Assembly: GCA_002429325.1 (NCBI GenBank)
Contig: DIZH01000003.1
Coordinates: forward strand, 1 to 12,594
Length of the DNA stretch: 12,594 nt
Direction: 5' to 3'
Origin: Patescibacteria group bacterium UBA6033
Lineage (GTDB): Bacteria; Patescibacteriota; Minisyncoccia; Phycocordibacterales; Phycocordibacteraceae
The notes under the pieces are model-generated. The model was not told the DNA's origin. It saw only the letters and a program-made list of their open reading frames with translations, and made no database searches. This document shows, piece by piece, positions 1-6,111 of the stretch. Numbering within the stretch: the first letter of the stretch is position 1; every line of letters begins with the position of its first letter. A program made the translations under genes and the position numbers.

Positions 1-31
1 CGAGGCGTTTTTGTCTTTCTTGGCTGTCTTT

Positions 32-412
32 TTAAACCATTTTCACATCTATCGTGACTCCAGAAGGAAGATTGAGGTTCGTGAGGGCCTCGATAACCTT
101 CGGCGACGGATTGAGAATATCGATGAGTCGCTTGTGAATGCGCATTTCGAACTGCTCGCGAGCGTCTTTGTGGACGAACGTCGAGCGGTTGACTGTCCAG
201 CGCTTAATCTCAGTCGGAAGCGGGACCGGGCCTACCACAACTGCATCGAAGCGAGCGGCGGTATCCATGATTTGCTTCACCGAGAGATCGAGAATCTTGT
301 GCTCATAGGCGCGAACACGGATACGGAGCTTGTGCTCGACTACCGGAGCGGCAGCCGCTGCCTTTTTCGAAACACGTTTTGCTTTTGGTTTTACTTCCGT
401 TGTTGGTTCCAT
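32..412 (-). CDS. rpsJ: 30S ribosomal protein S10 (uS10)
   Basis: S10 is a protein of the 30S head and, in other bacteria, also a transcription antitermination factor (NusE). The 126-residue product has the family core from about residue 27 (HKLRIRVRAYEHKILD) through VGPVPLPTEIKRWTVNRS to the C-terminal LPSGVTIDVKMV. The usual length is about 100-105 residues; the excess is an N-terminal tail of about 25 residues rich in Lys and Ala. It starts at an ATG 24 nt after the tuf stop, with no Shine-Dalgarno in the gap, so it is probably co-transcribed with tuf. It is the last gene before the window edge. S10 next to tuf is the common bacterial junction between the str and S10 operons. Identity is secure; only the N-terminal tail is unusual. 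Confidence 0.97.
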   Translation of the reverse strand: MEPTTEVKPKAKRVSKKAAAAAPVVEHKLRIRVRAYEHKILDLSVKQIMDTAARFDAVVVGPVPLPTEIKRWTVNRSTFVHKDAREQFEMRIHKRLIDILNPSPKVIEALTNLNLPSGVTIDVKMV

Positions 413-436
413 ATGAGTATCGATTCAGACTGAAGC

Positions 437-1636
437 TTACGCAGTAACTTTCGTCACGACACCTGCACCGACAGTCTTGCCTCCTTCACGAATAGCGAAG
501 TGCATCTGATCCTCGAGTGCAACTGGCGCAGTGAGCTTCACCTTGAAGGTGACTGTGTCGCCTGGCATAACCATCTCCTTTCCTTCTGGAAGGGTGACTT
601 CGCCCGTAACGTCCGTAGTACGGATGTAGAACTGAGGCTTGTAACCTGAGAAGAACGGAGTGTGACGGCCGCCTTCATCCTTGGAAAGAATGTAGACTTC
701 AGAATCAAACTCAGTGTGCGGAGTGACAGAACCCGACTTCGCAAGCACCTGGCCGCGATGCACGTCTTCCTTCTTCGTACCGCGGAGGAGGATGCCGGCG
801 TTGTCGCCTGCCTGACCTTGGCTAAGCTGCTTGTTGAACATTTCGATACCGGTGACGGTCGTCTTAGCCGTCGGCTTGATACCGACGATTTCGACTTCCT
901 CGCCTACCTTGACCACGCCGCGCTCGATGCGGCCAGTGACCACGGTGCCGCGACCTTCAATCGAGAAGATGTCTTCAATCGGCATGAGGAACGGTTTGTT
1001 GACGTCGCGCTCTGGGAGGTCGAAGTAGGAGTCCATCGTATCGACGAGGCTCTTTACCTTCTGCGCCCATTCATCGCTCACATCCTTTGCTTCGAGCGCC
1101 TTAAGGCCCGAACCGCGGATAATTGGCGTATTGACGCCATCGTAACCCTGCTTCGTAAGGAGCTCGCGGATTTCCTCTTCGACGAGGTCGATGAGGTCAG
1201 CCTCGGCAACCATGTCTACCTTGTTGAGGAAGACGATGAGCTTCTTGAGACCCACCTGCTTTGCAAGGAGGATGTGCTCGCGTGTCTGAGGCATCACGCC
1301 GTCAGTTGCGGCGACCACGAGAACTGCTCCGTCCATCTGGGCGGCGCCGGTGATCATGTTCTTAATGTAGTCAGCGTGACCAGGCGCATCGATGTGCGCA
1401 TAGTGACGGTTCGGACTCTCGTACTCCGAATGGTGGAGCGCGATAGTGATACCACGCGCCTTCTCTTCAGGAGCGCTGTCGATATTATCGACGCCTTCGA
1501 CGCGGGCGCTGTAGCCCTCGGCGGTAAGCATCGAGAGCACGTTGAGGATGCCTGCGGTAAGTGTCGTCTTTCCATGGTCCACGTGACCGATGGTGCCCAC
1601 GTTCATGTGCGGCTTGCTGCGGTTGAATTCTGCCAT
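437..1636 (-). CDS. tuf: Translation elongation factor EF-Tu
   Basis: EF-Tu is the GTPase that delivers aminoacyl-tRNA to the ribosomal A site. The 399-residue product is full length. The G domain has the P-loop GHVDHGKT (residues 17-24), switch I RGITI (61-65), the G3 motif DAPGH (83-87) and the G4 motif NKVD (138-141); beta-barrel domains 2 and 3 follow, ending in FAIREGGKTVGAGVV. Two local differences from the E. coli protein can be seen. The G3 cysteine (DCPG) is Ala, and the switch I stretch after RGITI reads ALHHSEY in place of NTSHVEY, although the His and Glu at the conserved positions are kept. The start ATG is preceded by an AT-rich leader without a Shine-Dalgarno. The neighbouring order fusA, small gene, tuf, rpsJ fits a str operon. 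Confidence 0.98.
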   Translation of the reverse strand: MAEFNRSKPHMNVGTIGHVDHGKTTLTAGILNVLSMLTAEGYSARVEGVDNIDSAPEEKARGITIALHHSEYESPNRHYAHIDAPGHADYIKNMITGAAQMDGAVLVVAATDGVMPQTREHILLAKQVGLKKLIVFLNKVDMVAEADLIDLVEEEIRELLTKQGYDGVNTPIIRGSGLKALEAKDVSDEWAQKVKSLVDTMDSYFDLPERDVNKPFLMPIEDIFSIEGRGTVVTGRIERGVVKVGEEVEIVGIKPTAKTTVTGIEMFNKQLSQGQAGDNAGILLRGTKKEDVHRGQVLAKSGSVTPHTEFDSEVYILSKDEGGRHTPFFSGYKPQFYIRTTDVTGEVTLPEGKEMVMPGDTVTFKVKLTAPVALEDQMHFAIREGGKTVGAGVVTKVTA

Positions 1637-1781
1637 AATCGGTTAATTTAGTTGTTAATCACGAATTAATCCGACCGAGTCGGAAAACACTCCGGCTCGC
1701 TAGCAAAAACAGCCGACGAGCCAAAGAGCGACGCCAAGATGCGTTACCTATGAATGTACCTGAGCCCTTATAAAAGCGCAA
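1637..1781 (-). promoter_or_regulatory. Candidate tuf promoter and structured leader
   Basis: On the minus strand TTGCGC (1781-1776), 17 bp, then TACATT (1758-1753) could be a -35/-10 pair. That would give a leader of about 110 nt before the tuf ATG. The leader holds a 6-bp stem (1694-1699 with 1717-1722) and, closer to the gene, a 7-of-8-bp stem around CGAGCCGG / CCGACTCG. It ends in an AT-rich stretch directly before the start codon. The -35 match is weak, so the promoter is only plausible. No known riboswitch or ribosomal-protein leader was recognised. Confidence 0.4.
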
Positions 1782-1803
1782 GACAGGTAGGAGGAAATAA
1801 CGC

Positions 1804-1827
1804 GACCGCCGATGGAAATCGGCGGCC
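1804..1827 (-). terminator. Short GC hairpin after the 85-residue gene
   Basis: An 8-bp perfect stem (1806-1813 with 1818-1825, loop of 4) lies just downstream of the stop codon of the unknown 85-residue gene. On the minus strand it is followed by a short, interrupted U stretch (GTTATTTCC), so it may be a weak intrinsic terminator or a 3'-end stabilising hairpin. Confidence 0.45.
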
Positions 1828-1832
1828 TCGAT

Positions 1833-2090
1833 TCAGGACTTCTTCTCTCTGTTTTTGTTCTCCTTTCGCTCCCACGCTTCGACCATCTTTTCTGCTTTGG
1901 TAATGGCTCTTTTGCGTTCTGCATCCGTCACCTGGTGTTCGGGGTTATTCAGCACGATCCAGATCCAGCGCAGGTCGCCCATGACCAGCAGCCAGCTGAC
2001 CGATACTTTCTTGAATCGCGGCAATATATTATCGCGACGCAACTTCAGCTGATGTTTTTCTTCAATACCCATCTTTTGCCCCTGTAGCAT
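1833..2090 (-). CDS. Unknown 85-residue basic protein between fusA and tuf
   Basis: I do not recognise this protein. I chose the ATG at 2090 because GAGGAA lies about 7 nt upstream; the frame is open further upstream only from a TTG inside the hairpin behind fusA. The product has a charged N-terminus, a hydrophobic Trp-containing stretch (about residues 29-47, with SWLLVMGDL then RWIWIVL) that could be a short membrane or buried segment, and a strongly charged C-terminus rich in Lys, Arg and Glu (about 57-85) that is probably helical. It has its own candidate promoter and a downstream hairpin, so it looks like an independent insert in the str operon. A spurious frame cannot be ruled out, but the Shine-Dalgarno, promoter and hairpin together argue for a real gene. 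Confidence 0.6.
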   Translation of the reverse strand: MLQGQKMGIEEKHQLKLRRDNILPRFKKVSVSWLLVMGDLRWIWIVLNNPEHQVTDAERKRAITKAEKMVEAWERKENKNREKKS

Positions 2091-2129
2091 GACTCGTTCC
2101 TCATTTTCTGGGCAAGAACACCCAAGTGA

Positions 2130-2159
2130 GTTATACACTTTACTGCTTAGATAACGCAA
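2130..2159 (-). promoter_or_regulatory. Promoter candidate for the 85-residue gene
   Basis: TTGCGT (2159-2154), an 18-bp spacer, and TATAAC (2135-2130; 5 of 6 to the consensus). The start of transcription would be near 2123, about 33 nt before the ATG at 2090. The -35 box lies inside the distal arm of the 21-bp hairpin that follows fusA. Confidence 0.5.
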
Positions 2160-2196
2160 CAGCGGCCGCCCCTTCGGGCGGCCGCTGTTGCGTTAT
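2151..2196 (-). terminator. 21-bp perfect hairpin downstream of fusA
   Basis: Positions 2151-2171 are perfectly complementary to 2176-2196, with a 4-nt loop. The hairpin begins 14 nt past the fusA stop codon. It is very GC-rich in its inner part. Neither strand has a U run directly after the stem, so it is not a textbook intrinsic terminator. It may end or stabilise the fusA transcript, or form a barrier between fusA and the next promoter. Confidence 0.6.
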
Positions 2197-2209
2197 TCTC
2201 TAGTGAAAA

Positions 2210-4357
2210 TTACTTACGGGACGCGATAATGTCCGCCGCAACGTTTGATGGCACAACGTCGTAATGATCGAATTCCATCGTCATGTTGCCGCGGCCTTCA
2301 GTCATCGAGCGAAGTGTCGTGGTGTAGCCGAACATTTCTGAGAGTGGGACTTTCGCATGCACTGCCTTGTTCATGCCGCGATCTTCCATGCCCTCGATTT
2401 GTCCGCGCTTGCCTGAGATCGAGCCAGTGATATCGCCCATGAACTTCTCCGGCACGACGACTTCGACACGCATGATAGGTTCGAGGATAACTGCCTTCGC
2501 CTTCTGTGCAGCCTCCTGGAACGCCATCGACGCAGCAATTTTGTAGGCGATTTCTGAGGAGTCGACATCGTGGTACGAACCGTCGTAGAGGTCGATAGAG
2601 ATGTCGACCATTGGGAAGCCGGCGAGCACACCGCGAGTCATCGCCTCGCGCATACCCTTCTCCACTGGTGTGATGAATTCCTGAGGAATGGCACCTCCCT
2701 TGATGTTGTTGATGAACTCGAAATGGTCCTCTCGTGTGACGTTCTTTGCAACCTTCGCCTCCGGATCAACCGGTTCCATCTTCTTCATGCGGATCTTCAC
2801 GTGGCCATATTGACCCTTACCGCCAGTCTGCTTGATGTACTTCCCTTCTGCCTCAGCAGATCCGAGAATGGTCTCGCGGTACGCCACTTGCGGCTTCCCT
2901 ACATCGGCAACGACGTTGAATTCGCGCTTCATACGGTCAACGAGAATTTCGAGATGGAGTTCACCCATGCCTGAAATAATAGTTTCGTTCGTCTCTTCAT
3001 CGGTCTTGATGCGGAACGTCGGGTCTTCGTCAGAGAGCTTGCGGAGCGCCATACCCATCTTCTCTTGGTCGGCCTTCGTCTTCGGCTCGATGCGGAGACT
3101 CACGACCGGCTCAGGGAATTTAATCTCTTCGAGCATGATCGGAGCATCTTCATCGCAGAGCGTGTGGGACGTCTTCGTATCCTTGAGGCCGACGGCAGCT
3201 GCGATTTCTCCCGTGAATACCTTCTCGACTTCCTCGCGCTTATCAGCCTGGAGTCGCACGATGCGGCTAATGCGTTCCTTGGTGCCCGTCGTAGAGTTGT
3301 AAACGTACGAACCAGCAGTGAGCGTGCCTGAGTACACGCGGAAGAAGGTGAGCGCGCCGACGAATGGGTCGGTCTGCAGTTTGAATGCGAGTGCGCAGAA
3401 CGGCTCGTCGTCAGATGCATGGCGCTCTACCGGCTCGCCGGTCTTCGGATTCGTGCCCGTCACCGGCTTGAGGTCGAGAGGTGACGGGAGGTAATCAACG
3501 ACGGCATCTAGTACGAGCTGGACGCCCTTGTTCTTGAGTGCGCTGCCGCAATACACCGGGAAAATATCGTTGTTGATGACGGCTTTGCGAAGTATCTTGT
3601 TCAGTTCCTCAAGCGAGGGTTCTTTGCCTTCGAGATACGCGCCCATAGCGGCGTCATCCTGCTCGACAATGCGCTCGATGAGTTCGGCGCGGTACTTCTT
3701 CGCATCCTCAAGGAGATGTGCAGGGATTTCGCCTTCGATGACTTCATCGCCCATATTGCCCGCATAGGTGTAGGCCTTCATAGTCAAAAGGTCGATAGCA
3801 CCCTCATGTTTATCCTCTTCACCGAGAGGAATCTGCATGCGAATAGCTTTCGGCGAGAGCCGGTCGAGGATGCTCGCATACGAATGCTCAAATGATGCAC
3901 CAGTGCGGTCGAGCTTATTGATGAAACAGACACGTGGCACGGCGGCCTCGTCGGCATAGCGCCAGTTGGTCTCGGACTGCGGTTCGACGCCGGCAACACC
4001 GTCGAAGACGACGATAGCACCGTCGAGAACGCGCATCGAGCGCTTCACTTCAGCCGTGAAGTCGATATGTCCTGGGGTGTCGATGATATTGAAACGGAAT
4101 TTCTTGGACGTATCTTTCTTGTCCTTCTCGCCGGTCTTCGTCCAGAAGCAGGTGATGGCGGCCGAGGTGATAGTGATACCACGCTCGCGCTCCTGTTCCA
4201 TCCAGTCGGTCGTGGTCTCGCCCTCATGCACCTCGCCTATCTTGTGCTGGCTGCCCGTGTAGTAGAGCACGCGCTCGCTGGTCGTCGTCTTCCCTGCATC
4301 GATGTGAGCGATGATGCCGAAGTTGCGCACCTTTTCGAGTGGATAGTCGCGGTTCAT
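2210..4357 (-). CDS. fusA: Translation elongation factor EF-G
   Basis: EF-G is the GTPase that drives translocation of tRNA and mRNA on the ribosome and acts with RRF in recycling. The 715-residue product has the P-loop AHIDAGKTT (17-25), switch I RERGITI (about 57-63), G3 DTPGH (93-97) and G4 NKLD (147-150), followed by domains II-V ending in MEFDHYDVVPSNVAADII. It is slightly longer than typical EF-G (about 690-700), partly from a Lys/Asp-rich insert at about residues 75-86 just before the G3 strand. I chose the ATG at 4357 (MNRDYPLEK) because it matches the family N-terminus. The frame stays open to 4459, but that would read through an intrinsic terminator. There is no Shine-Dalgarno in the AT-rich leader. 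Confidence 0.97.
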   Translation of the reverse strand: MNRDYPLEKVRNFGIIAHIDAGKTTTSERVLYYTGSQHKIGEVHEGETTTDWMEQERERGITITSAAITCFWTKTGEKDKKDTSKKFRFNIIDTPGHIDFTAEVKRSMRVLDGAIVVFDGVAGVEPQSETNWRYADEAAVPRVCFINKLDRTGASFEHSYASILDRLSPKAIRMQIPLGEEDKHEGAIDLLTMKAYTYAGNMGDEVIEGEIPAHLLEDAKKYRAELIERIVEQDDAAMGAYLEGKEPSLEELNKILRKAVINNDIFPVYCGSALKNKGVQLVLDAVVDYLPSPLDLKPVTGTNPKTGEPVERHASDDEPFCALAFKLQTDPFVGALTFFRVYSGTLTAGSYVYNSTTGTKERISRIVRLQADKREEVEKVFTGEIAAAVGLKDTKTSHTLCDEDAPIMLEEIKFPEPVVSLRIEPKTKADQEKMGMALRKLSDEDPTFRIKTDEETNETIISGMGELHLEILVDRMKREFNVVADVGKPQVAYRETILGSAEAEGKYIKQTGGKGQYGHVKIRMKKMEPVDPEAKVAKNVTREDHFEFINNIKGGAIPQEFITPVEKGMREAMTRGVLAGFPMVDISIDLYDGSYHDVDSSEIAYKIAASMAFQEAAQKAKAVILEPIMRVEVVVPEKFMGDITGSISGKRGQIEGMEDRGMNKAVHAKVPLSEMFGYTTTLRSMTEGRGNMTMEFDHYDVVPSNVAADIIASRK

Positions 4358-4397
4358 AAAGTGTAATAAATAAAATAAGCGCCGAGGCGTTAGGTAG

Positions 4398-4426
4398 AGA
4401 ATAGCCGAAACTGGACAAAAAAGAAA
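4398..4426 (-). promoter_or_regulatory. Weak fusA promoter candidate
   Basis: fusA follows a strong terminator, so it needs its own promoter or read-through. The best pair I see is TTTCTT (4426-4421), 17 bp, TATTCT (4403-4398). The -10 matches 4 of 6 and the -35 is poor. The -35 would lie in the U tract of the upstream terminator. Treat as tentative. Confidence 0.28.
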
Positions 4427-4450
4427 GCGCCTCGGGATTACCCGAAGCGC
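4417..4450 (-). terminator. Intrinsic terminator before fusA
   Basis: On the minus strand a 10-bp stem (4450-4441 with 4436-4427, one G-U pair, loop TAAT) is followed by TTTCTTTTTT (4426-4417). This is a classical rho-independent terminator. It ends the transcript of the zinc-ribbon gene 4490-5002 and separates it from fusA. Confidence 0.88.
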
Positions 4451-4489
4451 CCATTTCATTTAACGATGAGCCGGTACCGATTACATGGC

Positions 4490-5002
4490 TCAGAACCGAC
4501 GGTCGCTCTCTTCGGTCTCACCCGTCTTGAACACTGCGCAACAATCGGGACAGGCGATCAAGCGCCGCTTCGTCCACGTGTCGCCGTCGGGGCCGTCTTC
4601 CGTCTGGCAGTACTCCTCGATGACGGGCAACAGCTTTCCAGGACTGCAGCGATGACAGAGTTTTGTCGCGACTCCTCCGAAAGGAACGACTGGGAGATGT
4701 TTCGCGCGCGCCTCTGCCCTTTCCTCTGGCGACAGCAGTTCTTCGACCACCACTGGCCGGCCACTAGCACCGACGAAGCGATATGCGGGGCCATGCTTGC
4801 CAGGATCGTTTTCCTTCCATCCTTTGAGCACGCCTGACAGGATCCTTTCTGCGTAGGCGGCCGTGCTCTGCTCGTGCTCGGCCTCTTTCAGTTTCTTCGC
4901 CAAAGCCGCGACGTGTTTGCTGCGCCCCGCTGCTGCCCTTTGGGCGCGGGCGATCTTCTGTTGCCACGCCTCCAAAGGCGTTTTGTCCGTTACCGTTTCC
5001 AT
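4490..5002 (-). CDS. Unknown zinc-ribbon protein between rpsG and fusA
   Basis: Not recognised. The 170-residue product has a charged, probably helical N-terminal half (about residues 10-60, rich in Lys, Ala and Glu, possibly coiled-coil) and a C-terminal half with paired cysteines: CHRC (116-119), C132, and CPDCC (151-155). This looks like a small zinc-binding ribbon. No signal peptide or membrane segment is visible, so it is probably cytosolic, and a nucleic-acid or ribosome role would be a guess. I chose the ATG at 5002 because AGAGGTG lies about 6 nt upstream; an in-frame GTG at 5011 would overlap that Shine-Dalgarno. It has its own promoter candidate overlapping a dyad, and a strong terminator, so it forms a one-gene unit inside the str cluster. 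Confidence 0.75.
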   Translation of the reverse strand: METVTDKTPLEAWQQKIARAQRAAAGRSKHVAALAKKLKEAEHEQSTAAYAERILSGVLKGWKENDPGKHGPAYRFVGASGRPVVVEELLSPEERAEARAKHLPVVPFGGVATKLCHRCSPGKLLPVIEEYCQTEDGPDGDTWTKRRLIACPDCCAVFKTGETEESDRRF

Positions 5003-5029
5003 CTTTTGCACCTCTTCGGTTGGTTGATG

Positions 5030-5088
5030 ATTCCCCTGACCACTCAGGTGTCCGGGGGAATACTATGCTTGTGCAGAATGAAAAGCAA
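5030..5088 (-). promoter_or_regulatory. Promoter with overlapping dyad upstream of the zinc-ribbon gene
   Basis: TTGCTT (5088-5083), a 17-bp spacer, and TAGTAT (5065-5060) form a promoter candidate with transcription starting near 5053. A dyad, ATTCCCC (5030-5036) with GGGGAAT (5055-5061), overlaps the -10 box. An inner dyad, CCTGA (5035-5039) with TCAGG (5044-5048), lies in the early leader. This could be an operator for a repressor or an RNA hairpin upstream of the Shine-Dalgarno. Confidence 0.45.
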
Positions 5089-5137
5089 AGGTACCGCAAG
5101 GCGTCGTCTTGTGGTTGAGTTTAGAGAAAGGCCTCAA

Positions 5138-5259
5138 GAAAGCTCGTTTTCAGATGCAGTACGAGGCGCGGAATAAAAATAAGTGCCAGCTGTACGAGTG
5201 GTACTGCTGGTACTTATTTTTAAGAACGTAACAAAGTAATGCGCTCTAAACGAGCTTTC
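5138..5259. repeat. Nested inverted repeat of 122 bp
   Basis: A perfect 12-bp inverted repeat (GAAAGCTCGTTT at 5138-5149; AAACGAGCTTTC at 5248-5259) encloses a central hairpin at 5175-5221. The unit starts 2 bp beyond the end of the duplicated rpsG 3' end. The shape resembles a small inverted-repeat element, but I see no target-site duplication at its edges and no other copy in the window. It contains no gene. Confidence 0.6.
5175..5221. terminator. Bidirectional terminator-like hairpin
   Basis: Positions 5175-5190 pair with 5206-5221 (16 bp, 15 Watson-Crick plus one G-U type position). After a T-T mismatch a further 4 bp form, with a 5-nt loop. The outer arms are A5/T5, so an RNA from either strand ends in a U run after a GC-containing stem. 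It would stop read-through of minus-strand transcripts coming from rpsG or the pilin before the zinc-ribbon gene. Confidence 0.7.
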
Positions 5260-5261
5260 GA

Positions 5262-5345
5262 CTACCAGGCGAAGTGCGCAAAGGCCTTGTTCGCATCAGC
5301 CATGCGGTGCATCTCATCCTTCTTCTTGATAGCGTCGCCTTCGTT
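5262..5345 (-). pseudogene. Displaced second copy of the rpsG 3' end
   Basis: These 84 bp encode the last 27 residues of S7 plus a stop codon (from NEGDAIKKK to FAHFAW), aligned without gaps to 6028-6111. Six positions differ (93% identity) and all are synonymous third-position changes: one Asp, one Phe and three Ala codons, and the stop (TAG here, TAA in the full gene). The fragment lacks the rest of the gene. Its frame stays open upstream into pilin-flanking sequence, with a GTG at 5378 but no convincing start or Shine-Dalgarno, so I treat it as untranslated. The complete absence of amino-acid changes shows that it came from a functional rpsG allele and has not decayed visibly since. Confidence 0.88.
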
Positions 5346-5468
5346 CCCAGAGGATCTTTTCTGAAGTTTCCATAGCACCTCGCGAGCTGTGGAGAGAATC
5401 CTTGTCCTTGGAATGAACAGGGATCAGGAGCATCGTATGCCTGGGAAATATAAAAAGCAAAAGGAGCC
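5346..5468 (-). other. Non-coding tail between pseudopilin and rpsG remnant
   Basis: This stretch lies between the pseudopilin stop codon and the displaced rpsG 3' end. A minus-strand frame from a TTG at 5485 stays open through it and into the remnant, but there the remnant is read in the wrong frame. I see no strong gene, promoter or terminator. An 8-bp palindrome (CTCGCGAG) lies near 5381. Confidence 0.5.
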
Positions 5469-5981
5469 TCAGGGACACTGGGCAAAAGGAATCATCGGAC
5501 CGGGAACGTCATCAGAGTCGCCGAAAACGCCATTAGGGCCCATAGAACTCAGAAGGTCGTGGTTTGCGCAGCTACCTGCCTCTTTCTCATTCTCATCTAG
5601 TGAATAGGGGCTTCCCCAGGGATCGCGGAGGAGGCCAGTGACGGTACTGCCAAGATAGTTTTCAGACGCGGTATTTATTGCATTCATGGATGTCGACCAT
5701 CGGGTATAGCAGGTCCCGGCATCACTTATATGGCTCAGACCGTCGCGACATCCGGAACAGCTGCTACAGCCGCTTCCGGTGATGTTGAGAAGGACTTTCC
5801 CGGTAACTCCTTGAGCCATGACGATAGCCTCTGCGATTTTCTTCATATCAGCTTGCGCCCCCACGGTCATCGCCTTATTCCGTGCCGTTTGCACGGCTAT
5901 AAGCACCACTGAAGAGAGGACTCCAATGATGGCTATGACGACAAGAAGTTCAATGAGAGTAAAGCCGCGCCTACGGTTCAT
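5469..5981 (-). CDS. Type IV pilin-like / GspG-like pseudopilin
   Basis: This is a 170-residue prepilin-like protein, expected to be processed by a prepilin peptidase and assembled into a type IV pilus or pseudopilus at the membrane. The N-terminus has a short basic leader MNRRRG, the cleavage site before FTLIE (Gly6/Phe7, conserved Glu11) and a hydrophobic helix (about 7-30). The C-terminal part, DPWGSPYSLDENE (120-132) and SMGPNGVFGDSDDV (146-159), resembles the calcium-binding end of major pseudopilin GspG. A Cys-rich loop, CSSCSGC (72-78), with Cys 91, 138 and 169, is extra and could form disulfides. I chose the ATG at 5981 because it gives a perfect pilin leader, although the frame is open to 6338 inside rpsG. 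It begins 20 nt after the rpsG terminator, without Shine-Dalgarno or clear promoter. Confidence 0.9.
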   Translation of the reverse strand: MNRRRGFTLIELLVVIAIIGVLSSVVLIAVQTARNKAMTVGAQADMKKIAEAIVMAQGVTGKVLLNITGSGCSSCSGCRDGLSHISDAGTCYTRWSTSMNAINTASENYLGSTVTGLLRDPWGSPYSLDENEKEAGSCANHDLLSSMGPNGVFGDSDDVPGPMIPFAQCP

Positions 5982-6001
5982 ATCGAAATCGTAACATAAA
6001 G

Positions 6002-6029
6002 AAAAACCGCGCCCTGTAGCGCGATTTTT
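6002..6029 (-). terminator. Intrinsic terminator overlapping the rpsG stop codon
   Basis: On the minus strand an 11-bp stem AAAAATCGCGC / GCGCGGTTTTT (one G-U pair, loop of 6) begins within the rpsG TAA codon and ends in a U run continuing TTTTTCTTT. It would end most rpsL-rpsG transcripts, so the pseudopilin is reached only by read-through or by a promoter I cannot see. Confidence 0.8.
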
Positions 6030-6111
6030 ACCAAGCGAAGTGTGCGAAAGCCTTGTTCGCATCAGCCATGCGGTGCATCTCGTCCTTCTTCTTGATAGCG
6101 TCGCCTTCGTT
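6028..6111 (-). repeat. Direct repeat copy in the intact rpsG 3' end
   Basis: Last 27 codons and stop of the full-length rpsG, repeated at 5262-5345 in the same orientation with six synonymous differences. The first 29 bp (in gene direction) are identical in both copies and would be the natural crossover block. Confidence 0.9.

Larger units (their letters stand above)
5346..6111. mobile_element. Candidate 766-bp pilin cassette inserted at the 3' end of rpsG
   Basis: One copy of the 84-bp rpsG 3' repeat (6028-6111) plus the pseudopilin and its tail forms a 766-bp unit; the second repeat copy (5262-5345) closes it. Recombination between the two direct repeats would excise the unit and leave an intact rpsG ending in the other synonymous version. 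No integrase, transposase or terminal inverted repeat is present inside. Known integrative elements that target 3' gene ends replace the end in the same way, but the mechanism here is inferred. The alternative is homologous recombination with DNA of a related strain. Confidence 0.45.

Noticed and set aside
662..1651. Long plus-strand frame of 329 codons opposite tuf
   Set aside because: It is the antisense shadow of the conserved EF-Tu gene, with no start signal; the same holds for the other plus-strand frames in the window.
4379..4437. Complementarity between the terminator 3' arm and a downstream stretch of the fusA leader (8 bp)
   Set aside because: The downstream partner is made only after the polymerase has passed the terminator, so it cannot act as a normal antiterminator.
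4358..4459. Upstream extension of fusA by 34 codons
   Set aside because: It reads through a strong intrinsic terminator and lacks family similarity; MNRDYPLEK at 4357 is the conserved EF-G start.
5246..5485. Minus-strand 79-codon frame after the pseudopilin
   Set aside because: It begins at a TTG within the pilin end and reads the rpsG remnant in the wrong frame. No Shine-Dalgarno or protein-like pattern.
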